This document shows, in pieces, positions 46,528-58,437 of a DNA stretch of 64,000 bases (position 1 is its first letter; each line of letters begins with the position of its first letter). The stretch lies in NCBI RefSeq assembly GCF_000003815.2, contig NC_049987.1:21916125-21980124 (forward strand), written 5' to 3'. A program made the translations under genes and the position numbers. The notes under the pieces were generated by a model. The model saw nothing but the letters and a program-made list of their open reading frames with translations, was not told the DNA's origin and made no database searches. Origin of the DNA: Branchiostoma floridae (Eukaryota > Chordata > Leptocardii > Amphioxiformes > Branchiostomatidae).

Positions 46528-48057
46528 GACTGGATACATGTGTTGCCCGTTTTGAATGGAATTCGAAATGTAGTCAGGTACCTGGTCTGTTGAACTCTAT
46601 TCCTAATCTTTATTGCTACGTGTCAGATAAAGTTGTGACGTTAGTCACGTTACTGTCATAAATCCCTACAAAAACCATATTGAGGACCGACATCACCTGA
46701 TCATTGGAACAGGTGGTTGTCACTACAGACTGTTTTGAAGCTGTGTCATTAGGAAATATCTTTCTGACCACCAAAATGTGGTCACATTGTTCGGTGGTAC
46801 CTAGGCCGTCTTTAAAACAATATGTCCATAAGACTCTTTCCTTTTCGCTGCGACCTGACGTTCAGGACAGAGTGCACATTTTGCTCGCTGAAACCTCTGA
46901 AAAGCTGATAGTGGAATCTAGTGAAGACCCTTGTGCGCTCATTGAGTTAAAGGGTCACATGTGGCTATTTAGCGCCGTCTAGTGGAATAGGGGCCTTTGC
47001 GATTGTTGAACGTTCCTTCACCGACCCTGGGTGACCTTGGCGATCGCTGAGCGCTCATGTCTCATACGAGGTGTGATCAATAAGTTTGCGTCATCGCCCA
47101 GATATAAGGTGCACAACTCAAATCTCGGGGCACCTTACTGTGGCTTACAGTTGTCTACCAGTTCAAATCATTACTTTAAAGCCGATTCATTTGTCTTCAA
47201 ATGATGTACAACAGGTGTACAGCTAGTGGTGCTTTTATATGTGTCATTGGCGCGCTTTAGAGTCTTGAACATGCTATATTTATCAATAAAAAGTCTGTAT
47301 TTTTATATTGCCGCTGTCCAATTGTCTTTTCCATGCGTTTGGTTGAAAATATTTAAACTGTAATATGAAACTGGTGGAACATTCTGAAAAAATTCCGACT
47401 CTCAAGGTGATATATGTTATTAGAGCAGTGCATTCCGGCGAAAGTTTGTGTCATGATTTCAAAGGCGAAAGTGCGCGTAATTAAACATAAAACATCCAAG
47501 TTTACAATCTTCACAACAGCTTTTAGCTCTCGTTGTTACGTTAAAAAGACGACAAGCGTCATGAAACGATAAAACAAGCTCTAAATGATTCTCAACATCT
47601 GTGTGGCATCATAACTTCAGGGTCACGGTTTGGCCAAGAAATCAGATAGTGCCTTCATGGCTTCAAATTCTGCCATGTGACGAATATTTGTTGTGCTCTT
47701 GGGAAAGGCGCTTTACACAAATTCCCTCACTCCACCCAGGTGTACAATGGTTACCTGTCTTCGGCTGGGGAGGTAAAATGTGGTGAAAGGAGATGGGTCC
47801 GCCTTGCCTTCCAACACCATGCCCCAGACACAGTGGGTAGCTATTTAACCCACTGTCCGTGCAACCTCAGAAAGGCTATTGGACTACCTTTAATTACCTT
47901 TCCTTCTTTTTACCCTTTACCTTCACGTTCGTAGAGCGACCGTGAAGTTGTCTGGAACACCGTATTTTGTTCAGGACATAGGGTGAAAGGAGCCCCGTAA
48001 GTAATCTGACAGCACTCAAGTTTAAGCGCCGACTGTCAGAGAATTACGAAAATCGGA
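46528..48057. other. Intergenic, no gene seen
   Basis: One 92-codon ORF (46704-46982) is the longest frame and has no recognisable domain. The rest is AT-rich sequence without paired splice signals. Confidence 0.4.
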
Positions 48058-48780
48058 TAGAGTCGATTCCATAATACCGAGAGGGTGTTTCTTGCCTTTT
48101 GTTCCAACATTTTGGAAATCTTTGTAACAATCTAACTGTGATAAGTAACTGTTTAGAACTATTCATAACATCTATGTGACGTTCTAAATATTTCTATAGT
48201 ATTCAAACATGTTAGAAACATTTCTAACATCAAATACATTATTTCTGTTAGTTTCTAAACTGTTCCAACATAGATACATCATTTGTGATCACATGTTCGA
48301 ACATGGAAACAATATGATGAAACTGGGTCAGTGGGCTGGGAAGAGGGCAATTCACACATCCCTGCCAAGTGCAGGAAATTATGTCTGTCTGCCACCTTCT
48401 CACAAAAGACTCACCATTGTATACTAAAGAACATCTAAAAATACAAGAGCCAAACAAAGGACCAAGCTTAGCAGCTTTGTTTATGGGGTCAATAAAAGTT
48501 TTTATGGAGGGAAAAAATGACACAAAATGTTGGAACATGTTGGAACAGTAACAGAAACACATAGATGTTTGAAAATTGTTCTAAATAAAGAGATAATTAT
48601 ATCATTACTTTCCCAAATGTTCCAACAAATATAAAAAGGTTCAAACATGTTTAAACTTTCATTTTGAAATGTTTGAACAATTTCGAACTTAAGTAACTGA
48701 AATGTTCTTTTACTCAAAATAGTTCAAACTTATTACAAATATCATTTCAAAACCATCTCGGTGACTTGGAATTGACTCTA
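48058..48780 (-). mobile_element. TAGAGTC MITE, full length, copy M1
   Basis: 723 bp. Ends TAGAGTCGATTCC and GGAATTGACTCTA are inverted repeats of about 28 bp (continuing ...ACCGAGAGGG). TA at each end is the likely target duplication, as for Tc1/mariner-type elements. The interior is rich in short self-complementary words such as 'gttagaaacatttctaacat' and 'catgttcgaacatg', and has no ORF above about 100 codons. Its flanks are unrelated to those of M2, so it is an independent insertion. Confidence 0.8.
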
Positions 48781-49572
48781 CTATGTTAATATATAATAGA
48801 AAAAAATCCCCAGGCTATTAACCTTCGCCGTAGACGATAATGCCATGTAGTTTTCAGCGGCTCCCATACTCTCCCCCAGCTAAGTTATACTATAACGTTA
48901 TAGTTAGAGTTAGACGCTGCAAACCGCCGTAACTTCAGACAGAGCACTACCATCATCTGCAAAGATGGAATGATGCCTACTAGAGTTAGACGTGTGGAGG
49001 ACTTTTATTACGAGTTGTTTTGTATCTTTGGATGCACGATGAGATCTTGGGGGCATAGATGTTTATCTTGTTGAAAATCTTGCCGACTTATAGCAGTGGT
49101 GAATACGTGTGACGATTACACAGGTAGACACTGTAGGAACAGGTAAAGTCAATTATTTTGATTTTAGTTTATAACTATTGAAAACTAATTACATTCCAAC
49201 ATTGCCTTTACTCTTTGGTTATATATCTGAGAAATTGCTATTCAGTTGTAGACGAGCTCCCTTGCAACCTTAAGAATTTCTAGATTATACTGGACCTGCA
49301 CTGTCGTATTACCAGCCTCCTTCGCAGCCTTTTAGGAGCGACAGCGATAATGTTTCGATGGAGCGCTGATTCACTATTTTCAATCAACACATGCATATAG
49401 GCCGGGTTTGACTTTTTCAACATAAAGACATTTTGCACACCCGATTGGCCCACTCTGGGATACAGGTACGCTGTGAAAATATATAACTCGGCACAAAAAG
49501 TTTGGAATATTAAATTTGGGTGATCATATTTTGTATGGTTCTGCATCAATTTCCAAGTACTATATATCAACT
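48781..49572. other. Intergenic, no gene seen
   Basis: Sequence between M1 and a large gap; no gene signals. Confidence 0.4.
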
Positions 49573-50498
49573 NNNNNNNNNNNNNNNNNNNNNNNNNNNN
49601 NNNNNNNNNNNNNNNNNNNNNNNNNNNNNNNNNNNNNNNNNNNNNNNNNNNNNNNNNNNNNNNNNNNNNNNNNNNNNNNNNNNNNNNNNNNNNNNNNNNN
49701 NNNNNNNNNNNNNNNNNNNNNNNNNNNNNNNNNNNNNNNNNNNNNNNNNNNNNNNNNNNNNNNNNNNNNNNNNNNNNNNNNNNNNNNNNNNNNNNNNNNN
49801 NNNNNNNNNNNNNNNNNNNNNNNNNNNNNNNNNNNNNNNNNNNNNNNNNNNNNNNNNNNNNNNNNNNNNNNNNNNNNNNNNNNNNNNNNNNNNNNNNNNN
49901 NNNNNNNNNNNNNNNNNNNNNNNNNNNNNNNNNNNNNNNNNNNNNNNNNNNNNNNNNNNNNNNNNNNNNNNNNNNNNNNNNNNNNNNNNNNNNNNNNNNN
50001 NNNNNNNNNNNNNNNNNNNNNNNNNNNNNNNNNNNNNNNNNNNNNNNNNNNNNNNNNNNNNNNNNNNNNNNNNNNNNNNNNNNNNNNNNNNNNNNNNNNN
50101 NNNNNNNNNNNNNNNNNNNNNNNNNNNNNNNNNNNNNNNNNNNNNNNNNNNNNNNNNNNNNNNNNNNNNNNNNNNNNNNNNNNNNNNNNNNNNNNNNNNN
50201 NNNNNNNNNNNNNNNNNNNNNNNNNNNNNNNNNNNNNNNNNNNNNNNNNNNNNNNNNNNNNNNNNNNNNNNNNNNNNNNNNNNNNNNNNNNNNNNNNNNN
50301 NNNNNNNNNNNNNNNNNNNNNNNNNNNNNNNNNNNNNNNNNNNNNNNNNNNNNNNNNNNNNNNNNNNNNNNNNNNNNNNNNNNNNNNNNNNNNNNNNNNN
50401 NNNNNNNNNNNNNNNNNNNNNNNNNNNNNNNNNNNNNNNNNNNNNNNNNNNNNNNNNNNNNNNNNNNNNNNNNNNNNNNNNNNNNNNNNNNNNNNNNN
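49573..50498. other. Assembly gap (926 N)
   Basis: Gap bordered by the left arm of the inverted duplication; the true left boundary of that arm is hidden here. Confidence 0.95.
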
Positions 50499-50523
50499 AA
50501 AAGATTGCATACGGCGCATGTTA

Positions 50524-51239
50524 TAGAGTCAATTCCGAGTCACCGAGAGGGTTTTGAAATAATATTTGTAGTAAGTTTGAACTATTCTAAGTAAAAGAAT
50601 ATTTCAACCACTGAAGTTCTAAACTGCTCAAACAATTGAAAATGAAATTTTGAACATGTTTGAACCTATCTTTATATGTTGGAAACATTTGGAAATTGAT
50701 GGTACAAATATCTCTCTATTTAGAACAATTTAGAAACATCTATGTGCTTTTGTTATTGTTGGAACATGTGACCACATGTTCCAACAATTTGCGTCATTTT
50801 TCTCCATAAAAACATTTATTACCACCATAAACCAAGCTGCTAAGCTGGGTCTTTTGTTTGGGTCTTGTGTTTTTAGATTTTCTTTAGCAGACACTAATGG
50901 CTCTTTTGTGAGAAGGAGTCAGACAGACAGAATTTTCTGTACTTGGCAGGTATGCGTGAATTGCCCTCTCCCCAGCCCACTGACCCAGTTTTACCATTTT
51001 GTTTCCATGTTCGAACATGGAATCACAAATGATGGATCTATGTTTGAACAGTTTAGAAACTAACAGAAATAATGTATTTGATGTTAGAAATGTTTCTAAC
51101 ATGTATGAACACTATAGAAAATATTTAGAACACAATAGTTCTAAACAGTTACTTATCGTAGTTAAAATGTTATAAAGATTTCCAAAATGTTGGAACAAAA
51201 GGCTAGAAATACCCTCTTGGTAATGCGGAATCGACTCTA
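50524..51239 (+). mobile_element. TAGAGTC MITE, full length, copy M2
   Basis: 716 bp with the same 28-bp inverted ends as M1, in opposite orientation. It is inserted in repeat A: the flanks 'catacggcgcatgtta' and 'gtacacctaatatatttt' are the two halves of an A copy. The 30.8-kb copy of A is the empty site. Confidence 0.85.
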
Positions 51240-51754
51240 GTACACCTAATATATTTTACCCAAATGGCCTGCGACATCTCCAAAAAAACACAGGGATCTA
51301 ATGACTACACTGAGTGCTGACGCCGAACTTTTTGATGTTTCCCCTCCCAGCCTAGATTAACTCCTTATCCCAGAAAATTAGTCTGTCATTTGCAGAAAAA
51401 CAAAATGCCATTCTTACTGCCTCATGCCACGTCATCCCTCTATATTCATATTTCGTATACCCGAATGAAACGTCTGTTGTTTTGTTTGCGTTTTCTATGC
51501 TATTCTTAATAATTCTGTACCTGCCCTCCCCCGAAGGAATAGTTCGTGCCAACTCTCAAATCTAAATTGACCAATCACATCTCATTATTAGCATAATGAT
51601 ATACAGTCAGAATATTAAACCTATAATACCACATATGTATTATGTTATACATATAAATATCTATACACACTGCATTTTGCCTGGTGATAAGCGAAAAGAT
51701 CGCAGTCATGGTAAACACAACCAGAAACTGTCGCCACCTAGAACTCGAGACATA

Positions 51755-51915
51755 TCTTCAGGAAGCAGTAACGTCTTGAGTCTCATCTTCATGGAGCAGT
51801 AACGTCTTGAGTTACATCCTCAGAAAGCGGTAACGTTTTGTGTGACATCTTCAGAAAGCAGTAAAGTCTTGAGTCGCATCCTCAGGGAGCGGTAATGTCT
51901 TTTGCTATATCTTCA
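51755..51915 (+). repeat. 31-bp minisatellite in the left arm, unit 1
   Basis: Five units of the form 'tcttcaggaagcagtaacgt' plus 'cttgagtcgca', with variation at a few positions, running into the gap. Equivalent arrays lie at 53560-53720 and, inverted, at 61420-61665. Confidence 0.85.
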
Positions 51916-52384
51916 NNNNNNNNNNNNNNNNNNNNNNNNNNNNNNNNNNNNNNNNNNNNNNNNNNNNNNNNNNNNNNNNNNNNNNNNNNNNNNNNNNNNN
52001 NNNNNNNNNNNNNNNNNNNNNNNNNNNNNNNNNNNNNNNNNNNNNNNNNNNNNNNNNNNNNNNNNNNNNNNNNNNNNNNNNNNNNNNNNNNNNNNNNNNN
52101 NNNNNNNNNNNNNNNNNNNNNNNNNNNNNNNNNNNNNNNNNNNNNNNNNNNNNNNNNNNNNNNNNNNNNNNNNNNNNNNNNNNNNNNNNNNNNNNNNNNN
52201 NNNNNNNNNNNNNNNNNNNNNNNNNNNNNNNNNNNNNNNNNNNNNNNNNNNNNNNNNNNNNNNNNNNNNNNNNNNNNNNNNNNNNNNNNNNNNNNNNNNN
52301 NNNNNNNNNNNNNNNNNNNNNNNNNNNNNNNNNNNNNNNNNNNNNNNNNNNNNNNNNNNNNNNNNNNNNNNNNNNNNNNNNNNN
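51916..52384. other. Assembly gap (469 N)
   Basis: Within the first left-arm unit; by comparison with the second unit it should hold the segment after the minisatellite. Confidence 0.95.
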
Positions 52385-52473
52385 TGGATTTGTCTGCTGC
52401 TCCCAGCCTCCTTCACGGCCTTCCACGGGTATTGGCGAGAGGGAGGGATGGATAGTTTTATATACGGGTATTC

Positions 52474-52553
52474 ATGTGTGTGTGTGCACGTGTGTGTATG
52501 TTTATGTGTGTGTTTGTACGTGTGTGTATGTGTATGTATGTGTGTGTGTGTGT
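52474..52553 (+). repeat. (TG)n microsatellite with GTA interruptions
   Basis: Directly abuts the truncated MITE M3 at GATCACATG. The mirror-image junction at 60838-60925 has (AC)n, showing that the truncation predates the inverted duplication. Confidence 0.85.
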
Positions 52554-53042
52554 GATCACATGTTCCAACAATTTGCGTCATTTGTTTTCCTCCATAAAAA
52601 CTTTTATTACCACCATAAACCAAGCTGCGAAACTGGGTCTTTTGTTTGGGTCTTGTATTTCTAGATTTTCTTTAGCAGGCACTGGTGGCACTTTTGTGAG
52701 AAGGTGTCCGACAGACACAATTTTCTGCACTTTGCAGGGATGCGTAAATTGCCCTCTCCCCAGCCCACTGACCCAGTTTTACCATTTTGTTTCCATGTTC
52801 GAACATGTGATCACATGTGACTACAAATGATGGATCTATGTTGGAACAGTTTAGAAACTAACAGAAATAATGTATTTCATGTTAGAAATGTTTCTAACAT
52901 GTATGAACACTATAGAAAATATTTAGAACATTACACAATAGTTCTAAACAGTTACTTATCATAGTTAAAATGTTATAAAGATTTCCAAAATGTTGGAACA
53001 AAAGGCTAGAAATACCCTCTTGGTAATGCGGAATCGACTCTA
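52554..53042 (+). mobile_element. TAGAGTC MITE, 5'-truncated, copy M3
   Basis: Matches the right two thirds of M2 and ends CGACTCTA. The left part is replaced by (TG)n. Confidence 0.85.
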
Positions 53043-53559
53043 GTACACCTAATATATTTTACCCAAATGGCCTGCGACATCTCCAAAAAAACACAGGGAT
53101 TTAATGACTACACTGAGTGCTGACGCCGAACTTTTTTATGTTTCCCCTCCCAGCCCAGATTAACTCCTTATCCCAGAAAATTAGTCTGTCATTTGCAGAA
53201 AAACAAAATGCCATTCTTACTGCCTCATGCCACGTCATCCCTCTATATTCATGTTTCGTATACCTGAATGAAACGTCTGTTGTTTTGTTTGCGTTTTCTA
53301 TGCTATTCTTAATAATTCTGTACCTGCCCTCCCCCGAAGGAATAGTTCGTGCCAACTCTCAAATCTAAATTGACCAATCACATCTCATTATTAGCATAAT
53401 GATATACAGTCAGCATATTAAACCTATAATACCACATATGTATTATGTTATACATATAAATATCTATACACACTGCATTTTGCCTGGTGATAAGCGAAAA
53501 GATCGCAGTCATGGTAAACACAACCAGAAACTGTCGCCACCTAGAACTCGAGACATATC

Positions 53560-53720
53560 TGCAGGAAGCAGTAACGTCTTGAGTCGCATCTTCATGGAGC
53601 AGTAACGTCTTGAGTTACATCCTCAGAAAGCGGTAACGTTTTGTGTGACATCTTCAGAAAGCAGTAAAGTCTTGAGTCGCATCCTCAGGGAGCGGTAATG
53701 TCTTTTGCTATTTTTTCAAC
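53560..53720 (+). repeat. 31-bp minisatellite in the left arm, unit 2
   Basis: Nearly identical to 51755-51915; five units, then 'tttgctattttttcaacagt'. Confidence 0.85.
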
Positions 53721-54141
53721 AGTTTCAAACCAGATAGACTGCTCCTTGGTTTGTAATTACTTTGTTTTACATAAATACTTGTAGTTGTTTATTGTCCCTA
53801 ATGACATTTTACACAGAAAGATGGGTGAATCCTAAAGTATAATAGCTCAGGAAAAACATTTCATGAACAAGCATGTCTGAAAAGTACACGTCAGCAACAA
53901 GCCCAGCTAATACAGTAGGTAGGGACTTCAAAGCTCCGTGTTGATTGGATTTGTCTGCTGCTCCCAGACTCCTACACGGCCCTCCACGGGCGTTGGCTGG
54001 AGGGAGGGAGGGGGTAAGGGGGGAGGGGGAAGGTAGGGAGGTTAGCAAGGGAGGGGTAGGTTTGTGGACGGGCATCCATTGTATGCGGTTAAACAATTTT
54101 TGTTAGTTCCGCTCGGATATCAGGATCAAGCCGATAGTATG

Positions 54142-54215
54142 ATAATGGTTTTATTTGCTGCTCAACATGTACAGAATGGCAGGGCGCTAACACTAGGCCC
54201 TGAATTGCTCTTGTA
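54142..54215. other. Start of the unique spacer
   Basis: First sequence past the left arm; no gene features before the gap. Confidence 0.6.
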
Positions 54216-55155
54216 NNNNNNNNNNNNNNNNNNNNNNNNNNNNNNNNNNNNNNNNNNNNNNNNNNNNNNNNNNNNNNNNNNNNNNNNNNNNNNNNNNNNN
54301 NNNNNNNNNNNNNNNNNNNNNNNNNNNNNNNNNNNNNNNNNNNNNNNNNNNNNNNNNNNNNNNNNNNNNNNNNNNNNNNNNNNNNNNNNNNNNNNNNNNN
54401 NNNNNNNNNNNNNNNNNNNNNNNNNNNNNNNNNNNNNNNNNNNNNNNNNNNNNNNNNNNNNNNNNNNNNNNNNNNNNNNNNNNNNNNNNNNNNNNNNNNN
54501 NNNNNNNNNNNNNNNNNNNNNNNNNNNNNNNNNNNNNNNNNNNNNNNNNNNNNNNNNNNNNNNNNNNNNNNNNNNNNNNNNNNNNNNNNNNNNNNNNNNN
54601 NNNNNNNNNNNNNNNNNNNNNNNNNNNNNNNNNNNNNNNNNNNNNNNNNNNNNNNNNNNNNNNNNNNNNNNNNNNNNNNNNNNNNNNNNNNNNNNNNNNN
54701 NNNNNNNNNNNNNNNNNNNNNNNNNNNNNNNNNNNNNNNNNNNNNNNNNNNNNNNNNNNNNNNNNNNNNNNNNNNNNNNNNNNNNNNNNNNNNNNNNNNN
54801 NNNNNNNNNNNNNNNNNNNNNNNNNNNNNNNNNNNNNNNNNNNNNNNNNNNNNNNNNNNNNNNNNNNNNNNNNNNNNNNNNNNNNNNNNNNNNNNNNNNN
54901 NNNNNNNNNNNNNNNNNNNNNNNNNNNNNNNNNNNNNNNNNNNNNNNNNNNNNNNNNNNNNNNNNNNNNNNNNNNNNNNNNNNNNNNNNNNNNNNNNNNN
55001 NNNNNNNNNNNNNNNNNNNNNNNNNNNNNNNNNNNNNNNNNNNNNNNNNNNNNNNNNNNNNNNNNNNNNNNNNNNNNNNNNNNNNNNNNNNNNNNNNNNN
55101 NNNNNNNNNNNNNNNNNNNNNNNNNNNNNNNNNNNNNNNNNNNNNNNNNNNNNNN
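54216..55155. other. Assembly gap (940 N)
   Basis: May hide the TXNL1 exon preceding the PITH exons. Confidence 0.95.
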
Positions 55156-55219
55156 TTTAGATTCAAGAAAGTCTGGCTTGGGAGTGTTTTGGACGAACAG
55201 CAATGGCCCACCCCTTCAG

Positions 55220-56425
55220 GCCACTTTCTGGACAAGGGGGGGCCAGTACCTGGAGTCCAGACTGGGACGAACAGTTCATCATGACGTTCTCCTTCAACCC
55301 AGCGGATCAAACTGCACTCACTCAAGATCCAGGGGCCTGATAATGGTATGTATGACTAGCCTGCTGTAAATGCAGAAACGTTGGTAGTTTTATGATTGCA
55401 TTTTTCACAGGCATCACAGCACTGTCAAACGGCAAACTCAAACCATGCACCGCAAGAAATTTGGGGACAACTTTTCCCATTTTCTAAGCTCTACATGTTG
55501 TTTAGTATGATTGATTTCGTCACCAAAAATGGAATAGTTTCTTGTGTTGGATCGAAAAAATATTAAACTCACAAGTTGCAGATATGCTGTTCAACTGCTG
55601 TTAAAACTTTCAGTTTGTACTTCGAGTCCTTTTTCTGATAATGACATGGTCACTTTTTTTTCTTCCCAAAAAGGTCAGGCAGCAAAAACAGTGAAGATCT
55701 TTATCAACCAGCCAGCCACACCAGACTTTGATGCAGCAGAGAGGAACGACCCTGTCCAACAGTTCGAGTGGGTATTCACTCTTTGAGCCAATATTTCACA
55801 AACATAGTCATAGAACGTTAAGCAAAACTTCTGATCTAATGTTACTGTTCCTAAACACCACATTAGGTACTTAGGTACAGGTCTGTAAATGAACAGTTTG
55901 AAAAAAGGCACCTATGCTGTTCAATGATGACAGAAACATTGATGGATTGCTGACAATGTGATAGAATATCTATTTAAACATAGCATAATTGAACTAGGCG
56001 GGCATATGCCTGTATTTTAGACCACTCAGAATGCTAGATATGTAACTAAGCTCTCCCTTTTGCAACACCTTGCAAAAAGGATTTCAAGTCATAGAAGTCA
56101 CTGATGACAAAGTCACATTTTTTTGTCATTTTTACCAGTGCTAAATATTCATTTTTGTTTAGCATTTACAAGTCTTTGTGGTATTTTTAACATTTTTCAC
56201 CAAAATGATTTTTGTGATACAGTACCAGTACATGGAACCGTCATTAAGCACTATTCTGATCCCTCTAAATCTAAGAAAGTCTCTTTTTCTTTGATGTAAC
56301 CTTTTATTTGTTTTGATTTTGAAATTTTATGCTATATTTCCATTAGGTTAACGGCTGATGATGTGAAGGAAGATGCGGTTATCAACCTGCGATATGTGAA
56401 GTTCCAGAACATCCAAAATGTCACT
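55220..56425 (+). CDS. TXNL1: TXNL1 (thioredoxin-like 1), PITH-domain exons
   Basis: TXNL1 is a cytosolic thioredoxin with a C-terminal PITH domain that docks on the 26S proteasome. Three exons of the PITH part are visible. Exon a (about 55220-55345) reads QYLES, DWDEQFIMTFSFNP and RIKLHSLKIQGPDN in three different frames, because one extra base near 55259 and one near 55302 break it. Exon b (55674-55767) reads GQAAKTVKIFINQPATPDFD, then AAERNDPVQQF. Exon c (56347-56425) reads LTADDVKEDAVINLRYVKFQ, then NIQNVT. Splice sites are GT-AG: donors at 55346, 55768 and 56426; acceptors ending at 55673 and 56346. The residues closely follow vertebrate TXNL1. The thioredoxin domain and the last exon are not seen; gaps lie on both sides (54216-55155 and 57047-57964). 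Two indels in 45 bases next to a gap, beside clean exons b and c, point to consensus error. Confidence 0.85.
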
Positions 56426-56469
56426 GTAAGTCAATTACATGTATCTCTTTGACTTTCACCATTTGTCCT

Positions 56470-56910
56470 TCCATTGAGAGACACTCAGCATACCATTCTC
56501 ACTCTCCAGCAATGACGTGAACACCTCACTATGAAATTCGGCTACACATTGTTGCAATCAACAACATTCAGACAGTGGCTACCACCAACCCGAGGTGAGA
56601 CCAGTGGACGACGTACCAGATCACGCAACAAACTGACCACTATCAATGCCAGAACGGAGCGGTATAAGAACAGTACCAATCCGCACATCGTCTGACTACT
56701 GAACTCATGAACTGTGTTGTTTTTACCTCATCTGTCGATATTACCGGTCAATCCAATATGTATATATTTTAATACGGTTGATAACTGTGACAATTTTAAG
56801 TGTCCTCGTTAAGTATCATGTGAGTACAAGAGCAATTCAGGGCCCATTTTTTTTAGTCCTGCTATTCTGTACACTTTTAATGGACCAAATAAACCATTAT
56901 TAAACCATTA
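56470..56910 (+). pseudogene. LINE ORF2 C-terminus and 3' end
   Basis: The frame reads REHLTMKFGYTLLQSTTFRQ, then WLPPTRGETSGRRTRS, then INARTERYKNSTNPHIV and a stop. This is the C-terminal style of non-LTR retrotransposon ORF2 ('RT.RYKNS..P..V'). An upstream in-frame TGA near 56515 shows decay. The following AT-rich part ends near 'ccaaataaaccattattaaa', a possible polyadenylation signal and tail. It lies just after TXNL1 exon c, presumably in its intron. Confidence 0.65.
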
Positions 56911-57046
56911 GGTTCTTCTGAAGCTCATATCATTACACTGTCTAATACATGTACTAAAATCCTTCTACAGCACCATCTTCTTTCTCAGACTGTAAAAATT
57001 AGGGAGCTCTCTCTGACATGTACTTAGTTTTTCACTCCTAAATACA

Positions 57047-57964
57047 NNNNNNNNNNNNNNNNNNNNNNNNNNNNNNNNNNNNNNNNNNNNNNNNNNNNNN
57101 NNNNNNNNNNNNNNNNNNNNNNNNNNNNNNNNNNNNNNNNNNNNNNNNNNNNNNNNNNNNNNNNNNNNNNNNNNNNNNNNNNNNNNNNNNNNNNNNNNNN
57201 NNNNNNNNNNNNNNNNNNNNNNNNNNNNNNNNNNNNNNNNNNNNNNNNNNNNNNNNNNNNNNNNNNNNNNNNNNNNNNNNNNNNNNNNNNNNNNNNNNNN
57301 NNNNNNNNNNNNNNNNNNNNNNNNNNNNNNNNNNNNNNNNNNNNNNNNNNNNNNNNNNNNNNNNNNNNNNNNNNNNNNNNNNNNNNNNNNNNNNNNNNNN
57401 NNNNNNNNNNNNNNNNNNNNNNNNNNNNNNNNNNNNNNNNNNNNNNNNNNNNNNNNNNNNNNNNNNNNNNNNNNNNNNNNNNNNNNNNNNNNNNNNNNNN
57501 NNNNNNNNNNNNNNNNNNNNNNNNNNNNNNNNNNNNNNNNNNNNNNNNNNNNNNNNNNNNNNNNNNNNNNNNNNNNNNNNNNNNNNNNNNNNNNNNNNNN
57601 NNNNNNNNNNNNNNNNNNNNNNNNNNNNNNNNNNNNNNNNNNNNNNNNNNNNNNNNNNNNNNNNNNNNNNNNNNNNNNNNNNNNNNNNNNNNNNNNNNNN
57701 NNNNNNNNNNNNNNNNNNNNNNNNNNNNNNNNNNNNNNNNNNNNNNNNNNNNNNNNNNNNNNNNNNNNNNNNNNNNNNNNNNNNNNNNNNNNNNNNNNNN
57801 NNNNNNNNNNNNNNNNNNNNNNNNNNNNNNNNNNNNNNNNNNNNNNNNNNNNNNNNNNNNNNNNNNNNNNNNNNNNNNNNNNNNNNNNNNNNNNNNNNNN
57901 NNNNNNNNNNNNNNNNNNNNNNNNNNNNNNNNNNNNNNNNNNNNNNNNNNNNNNNNNNNNNNNN
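57047..57964. other. Assembly gap (918 N)
   Basis: May hide the final TXNL1 exon. Confidence 0.95.
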
Positions 57965-58383
57965 CATGATTAATCCATAATTGGTTTCCCATTTTTTTAA
58001 AAGTTAGAAAGTGGTTTAATTTATTTTGAATGATGGTGTTGCCAAGATATTTATTACAATTCTTAAATGCACATTCCTGGCAGTGGCACTAGAGGGATAA
58101 CTGATTATGGTCATCTGACCTGGGGCCAAGCAGAGCCACGGCAATCAGGAAAGTGTCTATCCTTATGGCAAACAATAACTCCTGCTGTGATTTGGAACCT
58201 GTACACTTTTGTTTCGAAGACAAATTAAGCACTAGTTTCTATAACGGGCATCTATAAAACTATCACCAGTTACATATACGAATCATTACATGAATTAAAC
58301 ATGAATTATAATTGAAACAATAGAATGATGGGTTTTCTTAATACATCAAGTGAATTTAGCGCTGATTTGCATAATTTGTATCC

Positions 58384-58437
<54 letters not shown>

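Larger units (their letters stand above)
50499..54141 (+). repeat. Left arm of a large inverted duplication (two ~1.8-kb units)
   Basis: Order: MITE M2 (50524-51239), repeat A (51240-51600), 31-bp minisatellite (from 51755), gap, 'ttgtctgctgctcccag' segment and (TG)n, truncated MITE M3, repeat A, minisatellite, and a second 'ttgtctgctgctcccag' segment to 54141. The two MITE right ends, 51239 and 53042, are 1,803 bp apart, and the intervening sequence repeats closely. The whole series recurs in reverse complement at 59275-62275. Confidence 0.85.

Noticed and set aside
46704-46982. 92-codon ORF after the 146-bp array
   Set aside because: No domain, signal peptide or splice support; within chance length for this amount of sequence.
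49516-50557. Long ORFs of 320-405 codons over gaps (also near 52, 54-55, 57 and 62.7 kb)
   Set aside because: They are created by reading through runs of N and have no sequence support.
51352-51552. 66-84-codon minus-strand ORF repeated at 53101-53355 (MARTIPSGEGRYR...)
   Set aside because: It lies in repeat A, and the right-arm copy at about 60.1 kb is interrupted by a stop, so conservation reflects recent duplication and not coding.
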